Below, piece by piece: positions 34,909 through 43,600 of a DNA stretch of 64,000 nt (the first letter of the stretch is position 1; every line of letters begins with the position of its first letter). The notes under the pieces were generated by a model. The model saw nothing but the letters and a program-made list of their open reading frames with translations. It did not search any database and was not told the DNA's origin. The translations under genes and the position numbers were made by a program. Origin of the DNA: Microbacterium terricola (GTDB taxonomy: Bacteria; Actinomycetota; Actinomycetes; Actinomycetales; Microbacteriaceae); contig NZ_AP027141.1 of the NCBI RefSeq assembly GCF_027943945.1, positions 434,001-498,000 on the forward strand, in the 5' to 3' direction.

Positions 34909-36309
34909 TTGGCGCTCTTGTTGCTGGTCATCATCATCGTGGTCCTGCTCCTCGGGTACAGTTGGGCGCCATCCGACTCGCGGGGCACCAGGCCACTGTT
35001 CTCGGCGTATTCAACGGTCCTGCTCGCGTTCGCCATCTACATTCCGTTTCCAGCGACGTTGATACTCATCGCCGGCGACTATACGTGGGCAACCGGTTAC
35101 TACTCGGAGCAGTTGCTCGCGGCGACTCTCGGCGTCTCGCTGATTGCGTTGGTGGCGTTCATTGTGGGCAACGTTCTTGCTCGAGGACGCAACCGACTGA
35201 CCGAGACTCCTGAGAGCCGACTAACTGCTCACACCTCCGAAGTTTTGCTTGTACTGATGGTCCTGGTGGGCGTGGCCATGAAGGTCGCCCTCGTGTTGGG
35301 CGGGGGTGGGGTCGAGAACGCCCTCATTCGGTTGTCGTCCTTCGCCAGCGTCGCAGCCAACGTTGAAGAGTTCGGTGCCGACGAGATTGGACTGCGAACG
35401 CTCTCAGGAGTCGCTGATGGCGCGGCGACCTGGGGGCTGGTGCAAGGCCTCCGCGACAGACGCAGAGTCTTTCCCTGGACGATCGTCTTCGTCGCAGTCC
35501 TCGCGATGAGTTACTTCACCATCGGCAAACGACTGCTGCTGATCCTGCCCCTGGTCTGCGTCGCCGTTGCCGTTCACAACTATGTGCGCCCGATCACTGT
35601 CCGGCTACTTCCGCTTGCCTTCGGACTAATTCTTGTCGCTGGTCTTTCGACCCTCTTCGCGAGGATCTTCCTTCCCGCCGCCGCCGCGGGGGTGGCTATC
35701 GATCTGAACCAGATTAAATATGCTGATGGATCTGCTCTGGCCTTCTACTTCTACTCGCTGGAGTTTTCGACAGTCGAAATGATCTCAGTTGCGATCCGCG
35801 ACGCGACGAACATTGCGAGCCTGTTCGGTGGATCGGCATCCGCGTTCATTACGACGAATCTCGTGCCGTTTCTCTACTCGATCCCGCGTTCGATCTGGCC
35901 AGGCAAGCCAGCCGTTTTCTATGACGTCTCATACGGCGTGAGTGCAGCGTTAGGCGCGACGCCCTTCGAGGACCCAACGGTCGGGTACGCGTCGACGGCG
36001 ATCGGCACTTCCTACATCGTGGGAGGGGTGCTCGGAGTGATCGCCGTGATGTTCGTGTTCGGAATGGTGACGGCCCGCGTAGATCGCTCCCTGCATGTCG
36101 CCGAGTGGTCCATCGCGCGCACGATGTTCTATGCGGTGGCGGTCGTGATCGCTTTCCATTTCTTCAGACAGGGCACGCTGGCATGGACGTTCATCGTCTC
36201 GATCGTGCAGCAGTATGGCCTTCTCTTGGCATTCGGTGTGGCAGCGGTCGCTGCGATCCCTCGTCGGGCACGGCGACTCGATCTCGTTTCCGGTAGGAGT
36301 GACTCATGA
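34909..36309 (+). CDS. Wzy-like polysaccharide polymerase
   Basis: This 466-residue protein has about twelve hydrophobic segments and a large outside loop near residues 250-340 (LNQIKYADGSALAFYFYS, RSIWPGKPAVFYDVSYG), the usual shape of O-antigen/capsule polymerases, which share little sequence. It joins repeat units delivered by the flippase encoded two genes downstream. The start is uncertain: a TTG at 34909 with AGGTGA upstream fits, and a GTG a little downstream is possible. The stop overlaps the next gene's start (ATGA). Base composition is lower in G+C than the flanking housekeeping genes. Confidence 0.75.
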   Translation: MALLLLVIIIVVLLLGYSWAPSDSRGTRPLFSAYSTVLLAFAIYIPFPATLILIAGDYTWATGYYSEQLLAATLGVSLIALVAFIVGNVLARGRNRLTETPESRLTAHTSEVLLVLMVLVGVAMKVALVLGGGGVENALIRLSSFASVAANVEEFGADEIGLRTLSGVADGAATWGLVQGLRDRRRVFPWTIVFVAVLAMSYFTIGKRLLLILPLVCVAVAVHNYVRPITVRLLPLAFGLILVAGLSTLFARIFLPAAAAGVAIDLNQIKYADGSALAFYFYSLEFSTVEMISVAIRDATNIASLFGGSASAFITTNLVPFLYSIPRSIWPGKPAVFYDVSYGVSAALGATPFEDPTVGYASTAIGTSYIVGGVLGVIAVMFVFGMVTARVDRSLHVAEWSIARTMFYAVAVVIAFHFFRQGTLAWTFIVSIVQQYGLLLAFGVAAVAAIPRRARRLDLVSGRSDS

Positions 36310-36794
36310 GGGCAGCGATAGGCAAGGCATTGCTCCTTATGGATCGTCTCGTGGACGGGATTCGCCGCTCGTACTGGCGACTGCGCACGGACGGAGTCGG
36401 GACGGGGTCACGCCTCGCGTCCACGGTGAGAATCCGGGCTCCGCGCTACGTCTCGATCGGAGCTCGATGTGTTCTGAATGACTTTGTCCACATCTGGGGT
36501 GCGGGCGGCGTGGAGATCGGTGACGATACGTTGATTGCGGCGCATTCCGTCATTTCCTCGCAATCACACGACATCGACGCATTGGCGGCTGGCTCGCTTT
36601 ATCGAGAAACAGCGGCGAACGCTCGCGTGGTGATTGGTCGGAACGTTTGGATTGCATCCAACGTTGTCATCGGCCCTGGGGTCACAGTTGGAGACAACGC
36701 AGTCATCGGCGCCGGCTCCGTTGTGCTCAAAGATGTCCCCCCCGGCACCCTGGTGGCAGGTGTACCTGCGCGGGCAATCCGTGCGCTTCAATGA
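36306..36794 (+). CDS. Hexapeptide-repeat acetyltransferase
   Basis: This 162-residue enzyme has the left-handed beta-helix repeats of acetyl-CoA-dependent O-acetyltransferases: VSIGARCVLNDFVHIWG, VEIGDDTLIAAHSVISS, then VVIGRNVWIASNVVIGPGV and VPARAIRALQ at the C-terminus. The catalytic histidine is probably in SQSHDID. It is a second modification enzyme in the cluster, beside the WcaF-like one, so the repeat unit may carry two acetyl groups. Both its start and stop overlap neighbouring genes by four bases. Confidence 0.88.
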   Translation: MRAAIGKALLLMDRLVDGIRRSYWRLRTDGVGTGSRLASTVRIRAPRYVSIGARCVLNDFVHIWGAGGVEIGDDTLIAAHSVISSQSHDIDALAAGSLYRETAANARVVIGRNVWIASNVVIGPGVTVGDNAVIGAGSVVLKDVPPGTLVAGVPARAIRALQ

Positions 36795-38257
36795 ACTCGA
36801 CAGCCACCAGAGGGTATTTCCGGCGCAACGTCGGGCTGAGCGTAGTCGCTTCCCTTCTTTCCGCAGTATCACTTTTTGCTGTCTTTCGCATCGCCGGTGA
36901 GGTCGTCGGATTCGAATGGCTCGGGGCCTGGTCGCTGATTCAGGGCATGATGCTGATTGCTCGGATAGCCGACTCAGGCGCGGCAGCCAACATCACCCGG
37001 GAGGTCGCGAGAAGGTATCGGACGGCGGGCAGAGCGCCGATCCTTCGTATCGGCCTGGCGGCATCAATCATCGCCTCGCTCCCGGCGTCCATTCTTGCGG
37101 GGATCATCGCGGTTCCCGTCGGTCTGTTCATGACCGAGATGTACGGGGGCGCCCTAAATGTCTCGTCACTTCACACGTTGATTCTGTTAGCAGTTGTCGC
37201 TGCAGTGCTTTCGAGTTTTGCTTCGGTGCTCTTAGCGGTAGTTGAGGGCGCATTCCTTTTGAACGCCAAGAGTCGCGTGATAATCGTCGCGAACATCATC
37301 GCGACGTGCGTCGGAGTTCCGCTCCTGTGGCCGATCGGCCCAGCAGCGATTGGACTTGTGTATGTCCTCATGGCTGGGGCCCAGCTTGTGGGGGCGTTGA
37401 CGGTTCTGATCAGGGAAAGCGCTCGACGGCGTTTTCGCGACACGATCCGTATTCGCGACCATATACGCGCCCTGTGGCGTGAGAACGCACAGTTGAGCCT
37501 GGTCGCGATAATTCGGCTGACTTTCGAGCCGCTGACCAAGGTGCTGCTGAGTCTCGTGGCCCCCCTCCCGGCGATTGCCTCCTTTGAGCTTGCCCTGCGC
37601 GTGAGCACTCAGATTCGCGTTACGGTGCAGGCTGCAATGCAGCCCCTCGTCGCGCTCGGGGCTCGGCGGCCCGGCGAGGCCGACGAGGCGGCGCAACGAA
37701 CATTTCGTAAGAGCCACAACCTAATCGCCCCCGCTAGCCTGATCCTCGCACTGGCGCAATTTCTTGCGGCGCCTGCGATTAGCTTGGCTGGGCTCGGCGG
37801 CCTCGATGAAGACTTCGTGATGTTCTTCATACTTCTCGCGATCGGCGGATCGCTGAATATCGCTGGATTGTCGGGCTACACGTTCCAGTTGACCAGTGGA
37901 GCAATTGCCCCCCTACTCGCCATTCAAGCTTCGATGGCGGCCGTCAACGGCGGCGCAGGCGCGGTAGGCGTGATGATAACCAGTCCGCCAACAGTAGTGG
38001 GTGCATATGCGCTGGCATTTGCGATAGGCGGCTTCGCATGTCGGCTGCTTCTTCCAGTGCCACTTTCCGCGGTCGAAATTGGGCTCGTTTGGCTCGCCCC
38101 GATTGCCGGGGGTGCGGCGATCTACACGGCGATTCGTGCGGCTCTGAGCGGCGGCCTAGCCGAGGGCCCGATCGTTGTTGTGGGTTGTGTCGCGGCTCTC
38201 GCCCTCGTAGCAGCGGCTACGCACTCCCTATGGAAGGCCCGGCGAAAGGATGAATAA
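36791..38257 (+). CDS. Wzx-like polysaccharide flippase
   Basis: This 488-residue protein has 12-14 hydrophobic segments across its length, starting FRRNVGLSVVASLLSAVSLF, with short charged loops. This matches the MOP-superfamily transporters that move undecaprenyl-linked repeat units to the outer face of the membrane. The region is notably AT-rich for this genome: bases 37201-37260 contain 30 G or C in 60. The ATG overlaps the acetyltransferase stop, and the gene overlaps the following GT2 by eight bases. Confidence 0.85.
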   Translation: MNSTATRGYFRRNVGLSVVASLLSAVSLFAVFRIAGEVVGFEWLGAWSLIQGMMLIARIADSGAAANITREVARRYRTAGRAPILRIGLAASIIASLPASILAGIIAVPVGLFMTEMYGGALNVSSLHTLILLAVVAAVLSSFASVLLAVVEGAFLLNAKSRVIIVANIIATCVGVPLLWPIGPAAIGLVYVLMAGAQLVGALTVLIRESARRRFRDTIRIRDHIRALWRENAQLSLVAIIRLTFEPLTKVLLSLVAPLPAIASFELALRVSTQIRVTVQAAMQPLVALGARRPGEADEAAQRTFRKSHNLIAPASLILALAQFLAAPAISLAGLGGLDEDFVMFFILLAIGGSLNIAGLSGYTFQLTSGAIAPLLAIQASMAAVNGGAGAVGVMITSPPTVVGAYALAFAIGGFACRLLLPVPLSAVEIGLVWLAPIAGGAAIYTAIRAALSGGLAEGPIVVVGCVAALALVAAATHSLWKARRKDE

Positions 38258-39086
38258 ATTGCGTGTCGCAGTATTGATCACAACCTTCAACCGCGTTCAG
38301 ACGACGCTCCGGGGGCTGGATGGCCTCCACTCGGCGCTCACTGATGTACCGGAAGTGGTGGCCGACGTTTTTCTGGTCGACGACGGTTCGACCGACGGTA
38401 CAGGAGCGGCAGTGGCGCGCGCCTACCCGGCGATGCACGTGATTCTTGGGAGCGGCTCGCTGTACTGGAATAGAGGAATGTGTCTCGCATTCGCCGAGGC
38501 AAGAAAAGCAGGCCCCTACGACGCCTACCTTCTAATGAATGACGACATTCAGTTGAGCGGCGACATCCGACCATTCTTCGAGTACTTCCGCCGCAATCGC
38601 GAGACGCTTCTGGCGGGGGCATTCACGTCCGAGGACCACGCTCACATTACGTACTCCGGATTCAATCGGCCAACTCGCCTGCGCCCATTACGTCTCGATA
38701 CGGCATCTCTCACCGGCATTTCGACTCAGGTTGACACCGTCAACGGCAACTTTGTACTGGTCCCGGGGGAACTGATGGAACGGCTCGGTGGCCTCGACCC
38801 GGTGTACACGCATGCGCTCGGAGACCTCGATCTTGGTTTGCGTGCACGCGATCTCGGCGCCAGCGTCGAAGTCTTTTCCGATCCCCTTGGAGTCTGCGCC
38901 AAGGGCCCAACTCTGACCGAGCGACTCGCGGCCCGCCCGCGACGAGAACGCTGGGCGCAATCATTCGGCCCCATATTTGGAATCCGGCCGTATGCGCATT
39001 TCGTCTGGCGACACGGGACTCGAGTATTGTTTCCGTTCTACATGGCGAAGGCGCTGTTGGCCCGCCTCGTGTACGTCCTGAGGTAG
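38250..39086 (+). CDS. Family 2 glycosyltransferase (rhamnosyltransferase-like)
   Basis: This 278-residue GT-A enzyme starts VAVLITTFNRVQTTLRGL, with VFLVDDGSTDGTG and the metal-binding MNDDIQ. GDLDLGLRARDLGA is the usual C-terminal motif, and YWNRGMCLAFAEA is typical of the rhamnosyltransferase-like group, though specificity is uncertain. GAAAGG lies two bases before the ATG. It is the last gene of the plus-strand capsule operon; a convergent spacer with small hairpins separates it from the initiating transferase gene. Confidence 0.88.
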   Translation: MNKLRVAVLITTFNRVQTTLRGLDGLHSALTDVPEVVADVFLVDDGSTDGTGAAVARAYPAMHVILGSGSLYWNRGMCLAFAEARKAGPYDAYLLMNDDIQLSGDIRPFFEYFRRNRETLLAGAFTSEDHAHITYSGFNRPTRLRPLRLDTASLTGISTQVDTVNGNFVLVPGELMERLGGLDPVYTHALGDLDLGLRARDLGASVEVFSDPLGVCAKGPTLTERLAARPRRERWAQSFGPIFGIRPYAHFVWRHGTRVLFPFYMAKALLARLVYVLR

Positions 39087-39135
39087 CGCACCGGACCGTT
39101 GGGATCGCTCTGGGCCGGAGTCGAGACTTTGTGTT

Positions 39136-39174
39136 CCGAGGCACCCACAGACCTCGGCCAAGGGAAGCTCTTGG
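39136..39174. terminator. Small tandem hairpins between convergent capsule genes
   Basis: CCGAGG (39136-39141) pairs with CCTCGG (39152-39157), and CCAAG/CTTGG form a second short stem at about 39158-39174. They lie in the 172-base spacer between convergent genes. The stems are short and have no U-tract, so this is a weak call. Nothing else is visible in the spacer. Confidence 0.35.
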
Positions 39175-39258
39175 AAGGACGCTCGACCGCTTTGCAGCAG
39201 AAGTTCAGGATCTGACTCGCTCCACGGCTCGGATCCGCTCCGGGTGACAGAGCTCGAC

Positions 39259-40824
39259 CTAGTGCGCCGTGCCGTGAGGTGCCAATGCGGCTCGCGCAGT
39301 GCGGAGCAGGATGACGAAGTCGGCGACCAGTGACCAGTTCTCGACGTACGAAAGGTCGAGTCGAACCGACTCATCCCATGACAGCGCTGAGCGGCCGCTC
39401 ACCTGCCAGAGCCCCGTGATCCCCGGCTTCGCCAGGAAACGCCGATGGACGTGCTCCGCGTAGTGCTCGACTTCAGAAGGCAGGGGTGGACGAGGGCCGA
39501 CGAGGGACATCGAGCCGGAGATCACGTTGGCGATCTGCGGCAGCTCGTCGAGGCTGAAGCGGCGCATGAACCGGCCCACTGGCGTCACACGCGGATCATT
39601 GGTCATCTTGAAGAGGACTTCGTTGCCTGCATCCTGTTGGGAGCGCAAATCGTCGAGCATCGACTCTGCGTTCACGACCATCGAGCGGAACTTGAGCATC
39701 TCGAACTCGCGACCGCTGCGACCCACCCGCACCTGCTTGTAGAGCACCGGCCCTGGGCTCGAGACCTTCACGATGAAGGCAAGGAGCAGCAAGAACGGGC
39801 TGATCAGGATTCCGCCGATGCCCGCGAGGGTGAGATCCATAGTCCGCTTGACCACTCGCTGACCACGACTGAACTTCGGCGTCTCGACATGAATAAGCGG
39901 CAGCCCGTTGACCGGCCGCGTGTGGATACGGGGGCCGGCGACGTCGAGGATGCTGGGCGCCAGGACGAGATGCTGGCGCCCGGCCTCGAGTGCCCACGAG
40001 ATCTGCTTGACCTTGTAAGGGGGAAGGTCGTCCGTGCTGGTGACAGCGACGGTGTCGGCGCGTGTTGCCGTGATCGCCCTCTCCACGGCGTTGACGTTGC
40101 CCATGATCGGGACGCTGGTGCCCTCGATCACGTCGGCGACAGCCCCGGAGGGCACACAGGCACCCACCACCTTGTACCCCGTGCTGCGGTTCCGTTCCAG
40201 TTCGCGAGCGATCTGGCTCACCGACTCGCGAGAGCCGACCAGGAGGACCCGCGCCGAATACTCTCCAGACGACCGCTGGGCGACGAGCCACTGACGCCAG
40301 AGCCACCGCTCGAAGACGAGCACGAGAATGCCGAGGGGGAGGCTGAGGACGAGGAAGCCGCGCGCGACATCGACTCGGGCGAGGAACGCGACGATCGCGA
40401 TGGCGCCGAAGAGTGTGAAGCTTGCCCGCGTGACCCGAACGTACTCGGTGTTTCCCGAACCGATCACCCGATAATCACGGGAATCGATAAGACCGAGCGC
40501 CCACATCCAGAGCAGGATCAGGACGATCGAGAAGGCCCAATACGAGACGTCCGAGATGCGCGTGTCTTCGCGCATAACGACCTGGGCGTTGCCGAGCCCG
40601 AACCACGCGATCTGAGCGCCGAACACCACCCAGACGAGCACGAGCAGATCGCTGACCCATAGCCGGCGGGCGTACCGCTCGCGCCAGCGGTCAGGCTTCA
40701 CGGGGGTGGGGGGCGAACCGGTCGCGCCGGGCGTCACGATGACGCCCGGGACGGGCGTCGCCTGCTCTTGGACTGGGTTCTGGTGCGTCATGTTCGCCGC
40801 GTCGAGTGTTTGGTTCGACGTCAC
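39259..40824 (-). CDS. WbaP/WcaJ-like initiating sugar-phosphate transferase
   Basis: This 521-residue protein places the first sugar phosphate on undecaprenyl phosphate. About four N-terminal membrane helices (70-190) and a nucleotide-binding-like domain (ARVLLVGSRESVSQI, NSYST-type GYKVVGACVP) precede the catalytic domain. That domain starts VVKRTMDLTLAGIGGILISP and carries KFRSMV, FSLDELPQ, VGPRPPLP and KPGITGLWQVSGRS. The GTG at 40824 has GGAG nine bases upstream; an internal ATG eleven codons later is an alternative. It opens a minus-strand unit on its own, away from the wzc/wzb genes that are further upstream across a repeat cluster. Confidence 0.93.
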   Translation of the reverse strand: MTSNQTLDAANMTHQNPVQEQATPVPGVIVTPGATGSPPTPVKPDRWRERYARRLWVSDLLVLVWVVFGAQIAWFGLGNAQVVMREDTRISDVSYWAFSIVLILLWMWALGLIDSRDYRVIGSGNTEYVRVTRASFTLFGAIAIVAFLARVDVARGFLVLSLPLGILVLVFERWLWRQWLVAQRSSGEYSARVLLVGSRESVSQIARELERNRSTGYKVVGACVPSGAVADVIEGTSVPIMGNVNAVERAITATRADTVAVTSTDDLPPYKVKQISWALEAGRQHLVLAPSILDVAGPRIHTRPVNGLPLIHVETPKFSRGQRVVKRTMDLTLAGIGGILISPFLLLLAFIVKVSSPGPVLYKQVRVGRSGREFEMLKFRSMVVNAESMLDDLRSQQDAGNEVLFKMTNDPRVTPVGRFMRRFSLDELPQIANVISGSMSLVGPRPPLPSEVEHYAEHVHRRFLAKPGITGLWQVSGRSALSWDESVRLDLSYVENWSLVADFVILLRTARAALAPHGTAH

Positions 40825-40949
40825 GTTTATCTACTCCACGGGTCTTGATTGCCCCCCAGGCGCGACAGTATCAGTCGAATGTGTCGGGACTGTGACGCCA
40901 GCAGGGGGACGGGACGCCTTGGACAGTTTAGGGGCTTTGGAGGGGGCGC

Positions 40950-41095
40950 GTTTCGTCTCGCTTCGCTCGCTCCCCAACCCGCGCGCAGTGGGCGTTTCGT
41001 CTCGCTTCGCTCGCTCAACGACCGGCGGTGGGAGCAGCGGCCGGCGTTTCGTCTCGCTCGGCTCGCTCAACCCTTCGACAGGCTCAGGGAGCGGG
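40950..41095 (+). repeat. Cluster of interspersed repeats, two families abutting
   Basis: GTTTCGTCTCGC copies start at 40950, 40994 and 41046. The third (ending GCTCGCTCAAC) runs straight into CCTTCGACAGGCTCAGGGAG (41072-41091), the family also found in ugd and tsaD. The cluster occupies most of the spacer between the initiating transferase start and the stop of the hypothetical gene at 41102. Confidence 0.85.
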
Positions 41096-41101
41096 TGGGG
41101 C

Positions 41102-42049
41102 TCAGGCGGCGGGGGAGAGGAGCTTCTTGCCGGACCAGACCAGGACCGTGTCGCCGCTGGCGGCGATCGCGGTCGGGCGGGCAGCATCCGCTCCTTCGAC
41201 GCAGCCCAGGGACGCAGGGTCGCCGCCATCCGCGAAGCGCGTGACGGCGAGCCCCTCGGGGCACGACTCATCGGTGTGCGCGACGACGATCCCGTCGGAG
41301 ATCGCGAGCGCGACTGCATCCGAGGCCTTCAGCGGATCCCATTCGCCGTCGCTCAGAACGTAGGCGGTGCCGTCGCAGACGAGGGCGACTGCGCCGTTCG
41401 ACGCGCGGACGGAGCGCGGGTCGTCGCACGGGGCGTCGACCTCGCCGTCCGGCGTGACGATCACGGTGGCGTCGGCCGACGACGGGTAGGTCCAGTACGC
41501 GAGGATCTCGGGGTATGAGTCCCAGAAGCGGCCCTGGGTGAAGGTGCGCAGGAGCTGCGTCTCGCAGTCGTCGCCCATGTCGGCGAGCAGTTCGGCCTCT
41601 GTCTGCGCGAACGTCTCGATGCCGCGCACCTGCTGGATGCCCTTGTATGTGGGTGTGACGTCGACCCAGGTGGAACCGCCGTCGGTCGACTTCTCGACGG
41701 TCGGGGAGTCACCTTCGCACTCGCCGGCGGTGGCGCGCCACATGCCTCCGGATCCGATGGAGAGGTAGCGCTCGGCGGACGCGGCGACGGGCTCGGGGAG
41801 CGAGGTCGAAGGGTCAGCAGACGGAGTGGCGGTCGGCGACGTCTTCACGGGCGCGGGACTCGGGGTCTCGTCACCGCCCACCGGGGTCGTGATGGGTGCG
41901 GGCGTTTCGTCTCGCTGCGCTCGCTCAACGACCGCGGTGCGCTGGAGGGCGAGGACGCAGAGCACGACGACGAGCGCGGCGAGAGCGATCACCGCGATGA
42001 CCGCGATCACGCGGCCGGCGCGCGAGGGCCCACCCGAAAGGCGTGCCAC
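41102..42049 (-). CDS. Membrane-anchored hypothetical protein of the capsule operon
   Basis: This 315-residue protein has an N-terminal membrane helix (about 13-35), a Pro/Thr/Ser-rich linker (PSPAPVKTSPTATPSADP) and an outside domain of about 220 residues. The phrases EKSTDGGSTWVDVTP and AYVLSDGEWDPLKASD suggest a beta-propeller-like fold (BNR/Asp-box style SxDGGxTW), but only one Asp-box is clear. It starts five bases after the wzc stop, so it is co-transcribed with wzc and wzb. Residues about 40-48 (VVERAQRDE) are encoded by the interspersed repeat at 41904-41930, in frame. Function unknown; sialidase-like or glycan-binding are guesses. Confidence 0.78.
   Translation of the reverse strand: MARLSGGPSRAGRVIAVIAVIALAALVVVLCVLALQRTAVVERAQRDETPAPITTPVGGDETPSPAPVKTSPTATPSADPSTSLPEPVAASAERYLSIGSGGMWRATAGECEGDSPTVEKSTDGGSTWVDVTPTYKGIQQVRGIETFAQTEAELLADMGDDCETQLLRTFTQGRFWDSYPEILAYWTYPSSADATVIVTPDGEVDAPCDDPRSVRASNGAVALVCDGTAYVLSDGEWDPLKASDAVALAISDGIVVAHTDESCPEGLAVTRFADGGDPASLGCVEGADAARPTAIAASGDTVLVWSGKKLLSPAA
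41904..41930 (-). repeat. GTTTCGTCTCGC repeat inside a coding region
   Basis: A copy of the GTTTCGTCTCGC...GCTCAACG element (27 bp, divisible by three) lies in frame near the 5' end of the hypothetical gene, just after the region coding for the membrane helix. Confidence 0.8.
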
Positions 42050-42054
42050 CGGCG

Positions 42055-43548
42055 TTACTCGGCGCCGGAGGTGGGGCGGTTCGTGCGGAAGCCCAGTTGC
42101 TCGAGCGTGGGCGCTACGGGCGGCGTCGCGACCGGCGCCTTGCGCTTGCGGCCGGACGCGGCCTTCTGCGCGGTCTCCTTCTGGATGTACCCGTAGCCGC
42201 CGTACCCGCCGTAGCCGTAGCCGCCGTAGTACGAATCCGGGCCGCGGGTGGGCACCATCGTGAGCGCGATGCCGGCGAGCTTCGCGCCCACCGTCGCGAG
42301 TGCGTCAACCGCACCGGTCAGCTGGTGACGGGTGGTGCGGCCGGCCGAGACCGCCAGGATGGCGCCACTGGTCGCACGGGCGAGGATCGCGCCATCCGTC
42401 ACGGGAAGAAGCGGGGGAGCGTCGCACAGCACCATGTCGAAGTCGCGCTCGAGCACGTCGAGCAGCGTCTGCATCTGCTTCGAGCCGAGCAGCTCGCTCG
42501 GGTTCGGCGGGATCTTGCCCGCGGGCAGCACGTACAGGCTGCGGCCGCCCCACGGCAGCATCACGTCGCCCACGCGCGCACGGCCGATCAGCACGTCGGT
42601 GAGACCGGCGCCGCCCTCGATGCCGAGGTACTCGGCCACCTTGGGCTTGCGCAGATCGCAGTCGAGCAGGGCGACGCGCTTGCCCGCGTCGGCCAGCGCG
42701 ATCGCCAGGTTGATGGTCGTGGTCGACTTGCCCTCGCTCGGGACCGAGCTCGTGATCACGAAGCTCGACCGGCCGCCCATGTCGAGGAACTGCAGGTTCG
42801 TGCGCAGCGCGCGGAACGACTCGGCACGCGGGCTGAGCGGATCGGCGTGCACGATGAGCGGGCGCTCTTTGGCCTTCGGGTCGAACGCGATCGCGCCGAT
42901 GAGCGGCGCCTTGGTGACCTGCTCGACGTCGCGGCCGTTGCGCACGCGGGTGTCGAGCACGGTGCGCAGCACCGCGATGCCGATGCCGAGCGCGAGGCCG
43001 ATGAGACCGCCGAGCGCGAGGTTGAGCGGCACGTTGGGGCTGGAGGGCGCGAGCGCCGGCTGCGCGTCCTTCACCCGCGACAGCTTGACCGGGCTGATGC
43101 CGTTGTCGCTGGTCGGCTCGATTGCCTCGACGGTGTCGGTGAGACTCGCCGCCAGCGCGTTCGCGATGTCGGCCGCGAGCACCGGGTCGGGGTCGGACAC
43201 CGTGATCGTGATGAGCGTCGTGTTGAGCGCGGCCGACGCGGTGACCGACTCGGCCAGCTCGCTCGCGGTGGTGCCGAGGCCGAGCTCGGCGATCACCGGG
43301 TTCATCACGATGGGCGTGGTCACCAGCCCGACATACGTGTTGATGCGTGCCTGGGTGAAGCTCGAGCCCTGCTGCAGCTCGGCGACCGAGCCGCTCGTCT
43401 GAGTCGAGACGAACACCGTGCTCGACGATTCGTAGATCGGCGTGCGGGTGAGAGAGTACGCCGCAGAGGCTCCGAGACCCAGGAGAGTCACCACGAGGAT
43501 GATCACCCAGTTCTTGCGCAGGATGCGGATGTAATCGCTGAGCTCCAT
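42055..43548 (-). CDS. Wzz/Wzc-type co-polymerase and tyrosine autokinase (capsule)
   Basis: This 497-residue protein is a paralogue of the one at 8187-9683. It has membrane helices at about 14-33 and 177-195 flanking the Wzz domain, then a kinase domain with Walker A (SSVPSEGKST, about 267-276), Walker A' (LLDCDLRKP) and Walker B (MVLCDAPPLLP). A tyrosine/glycine-rich tail (YYGGYGYGGYGGYGY) is the probable autophosphorylation site. The ATG at 43548 has GAGAGA upstream; earlier in-frame codons are unsupported. It lies between the phosphatase gene and the hypothetical membrane gene in one operon. Confidence 0.93.
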   Translation of the reverse strand: MELSDYIRILRKNWVIILVVTLLGLGASAAYSLTRTPIYESSSTVFVSTQTSGSVAELQQGSSFTQARINTYVGLVTTPIVMNPVIAELGLGTTASELAESVTASAALNTTLITITVSDPDPVLAADIANALAASLTDTVEAIEPTSDNGISPVKLSRVKDAQPALAPSSPNVPLNLALGGLIGLALGIGIAVLRTVLDTRVRNGRDVEQVTKAPLIGAIAFDPKAKERPLIVHADPLSPRAESFRALRTNLQFLDMGGRSSFVITSSVPSEGKSTTTINLAIALADAGKRVALLDCDLRKPKVAEYLGIEGGAGLTDVLIGRARVGDVMLPWGGRSLYVLPAGKIPPNPSELLGSKQMQTLLDVLERDFDMVLCDAPPLLPVTDGAILARATSGAILAVSAGRTTRHQLTGAVDALATVGAKLAGIALTMVPTRGPDSYYGGYGYGGYGGYGYIQKETAQKAASGRKRKAPVATPPVAPTLEQLGFRTNRPTSGAE

Positions 43549-43600
43549 GCTCTCTCTCGGTGCATCGGGCGCCCGGGGGCGTGGCGTGACGGGGTCGCGA

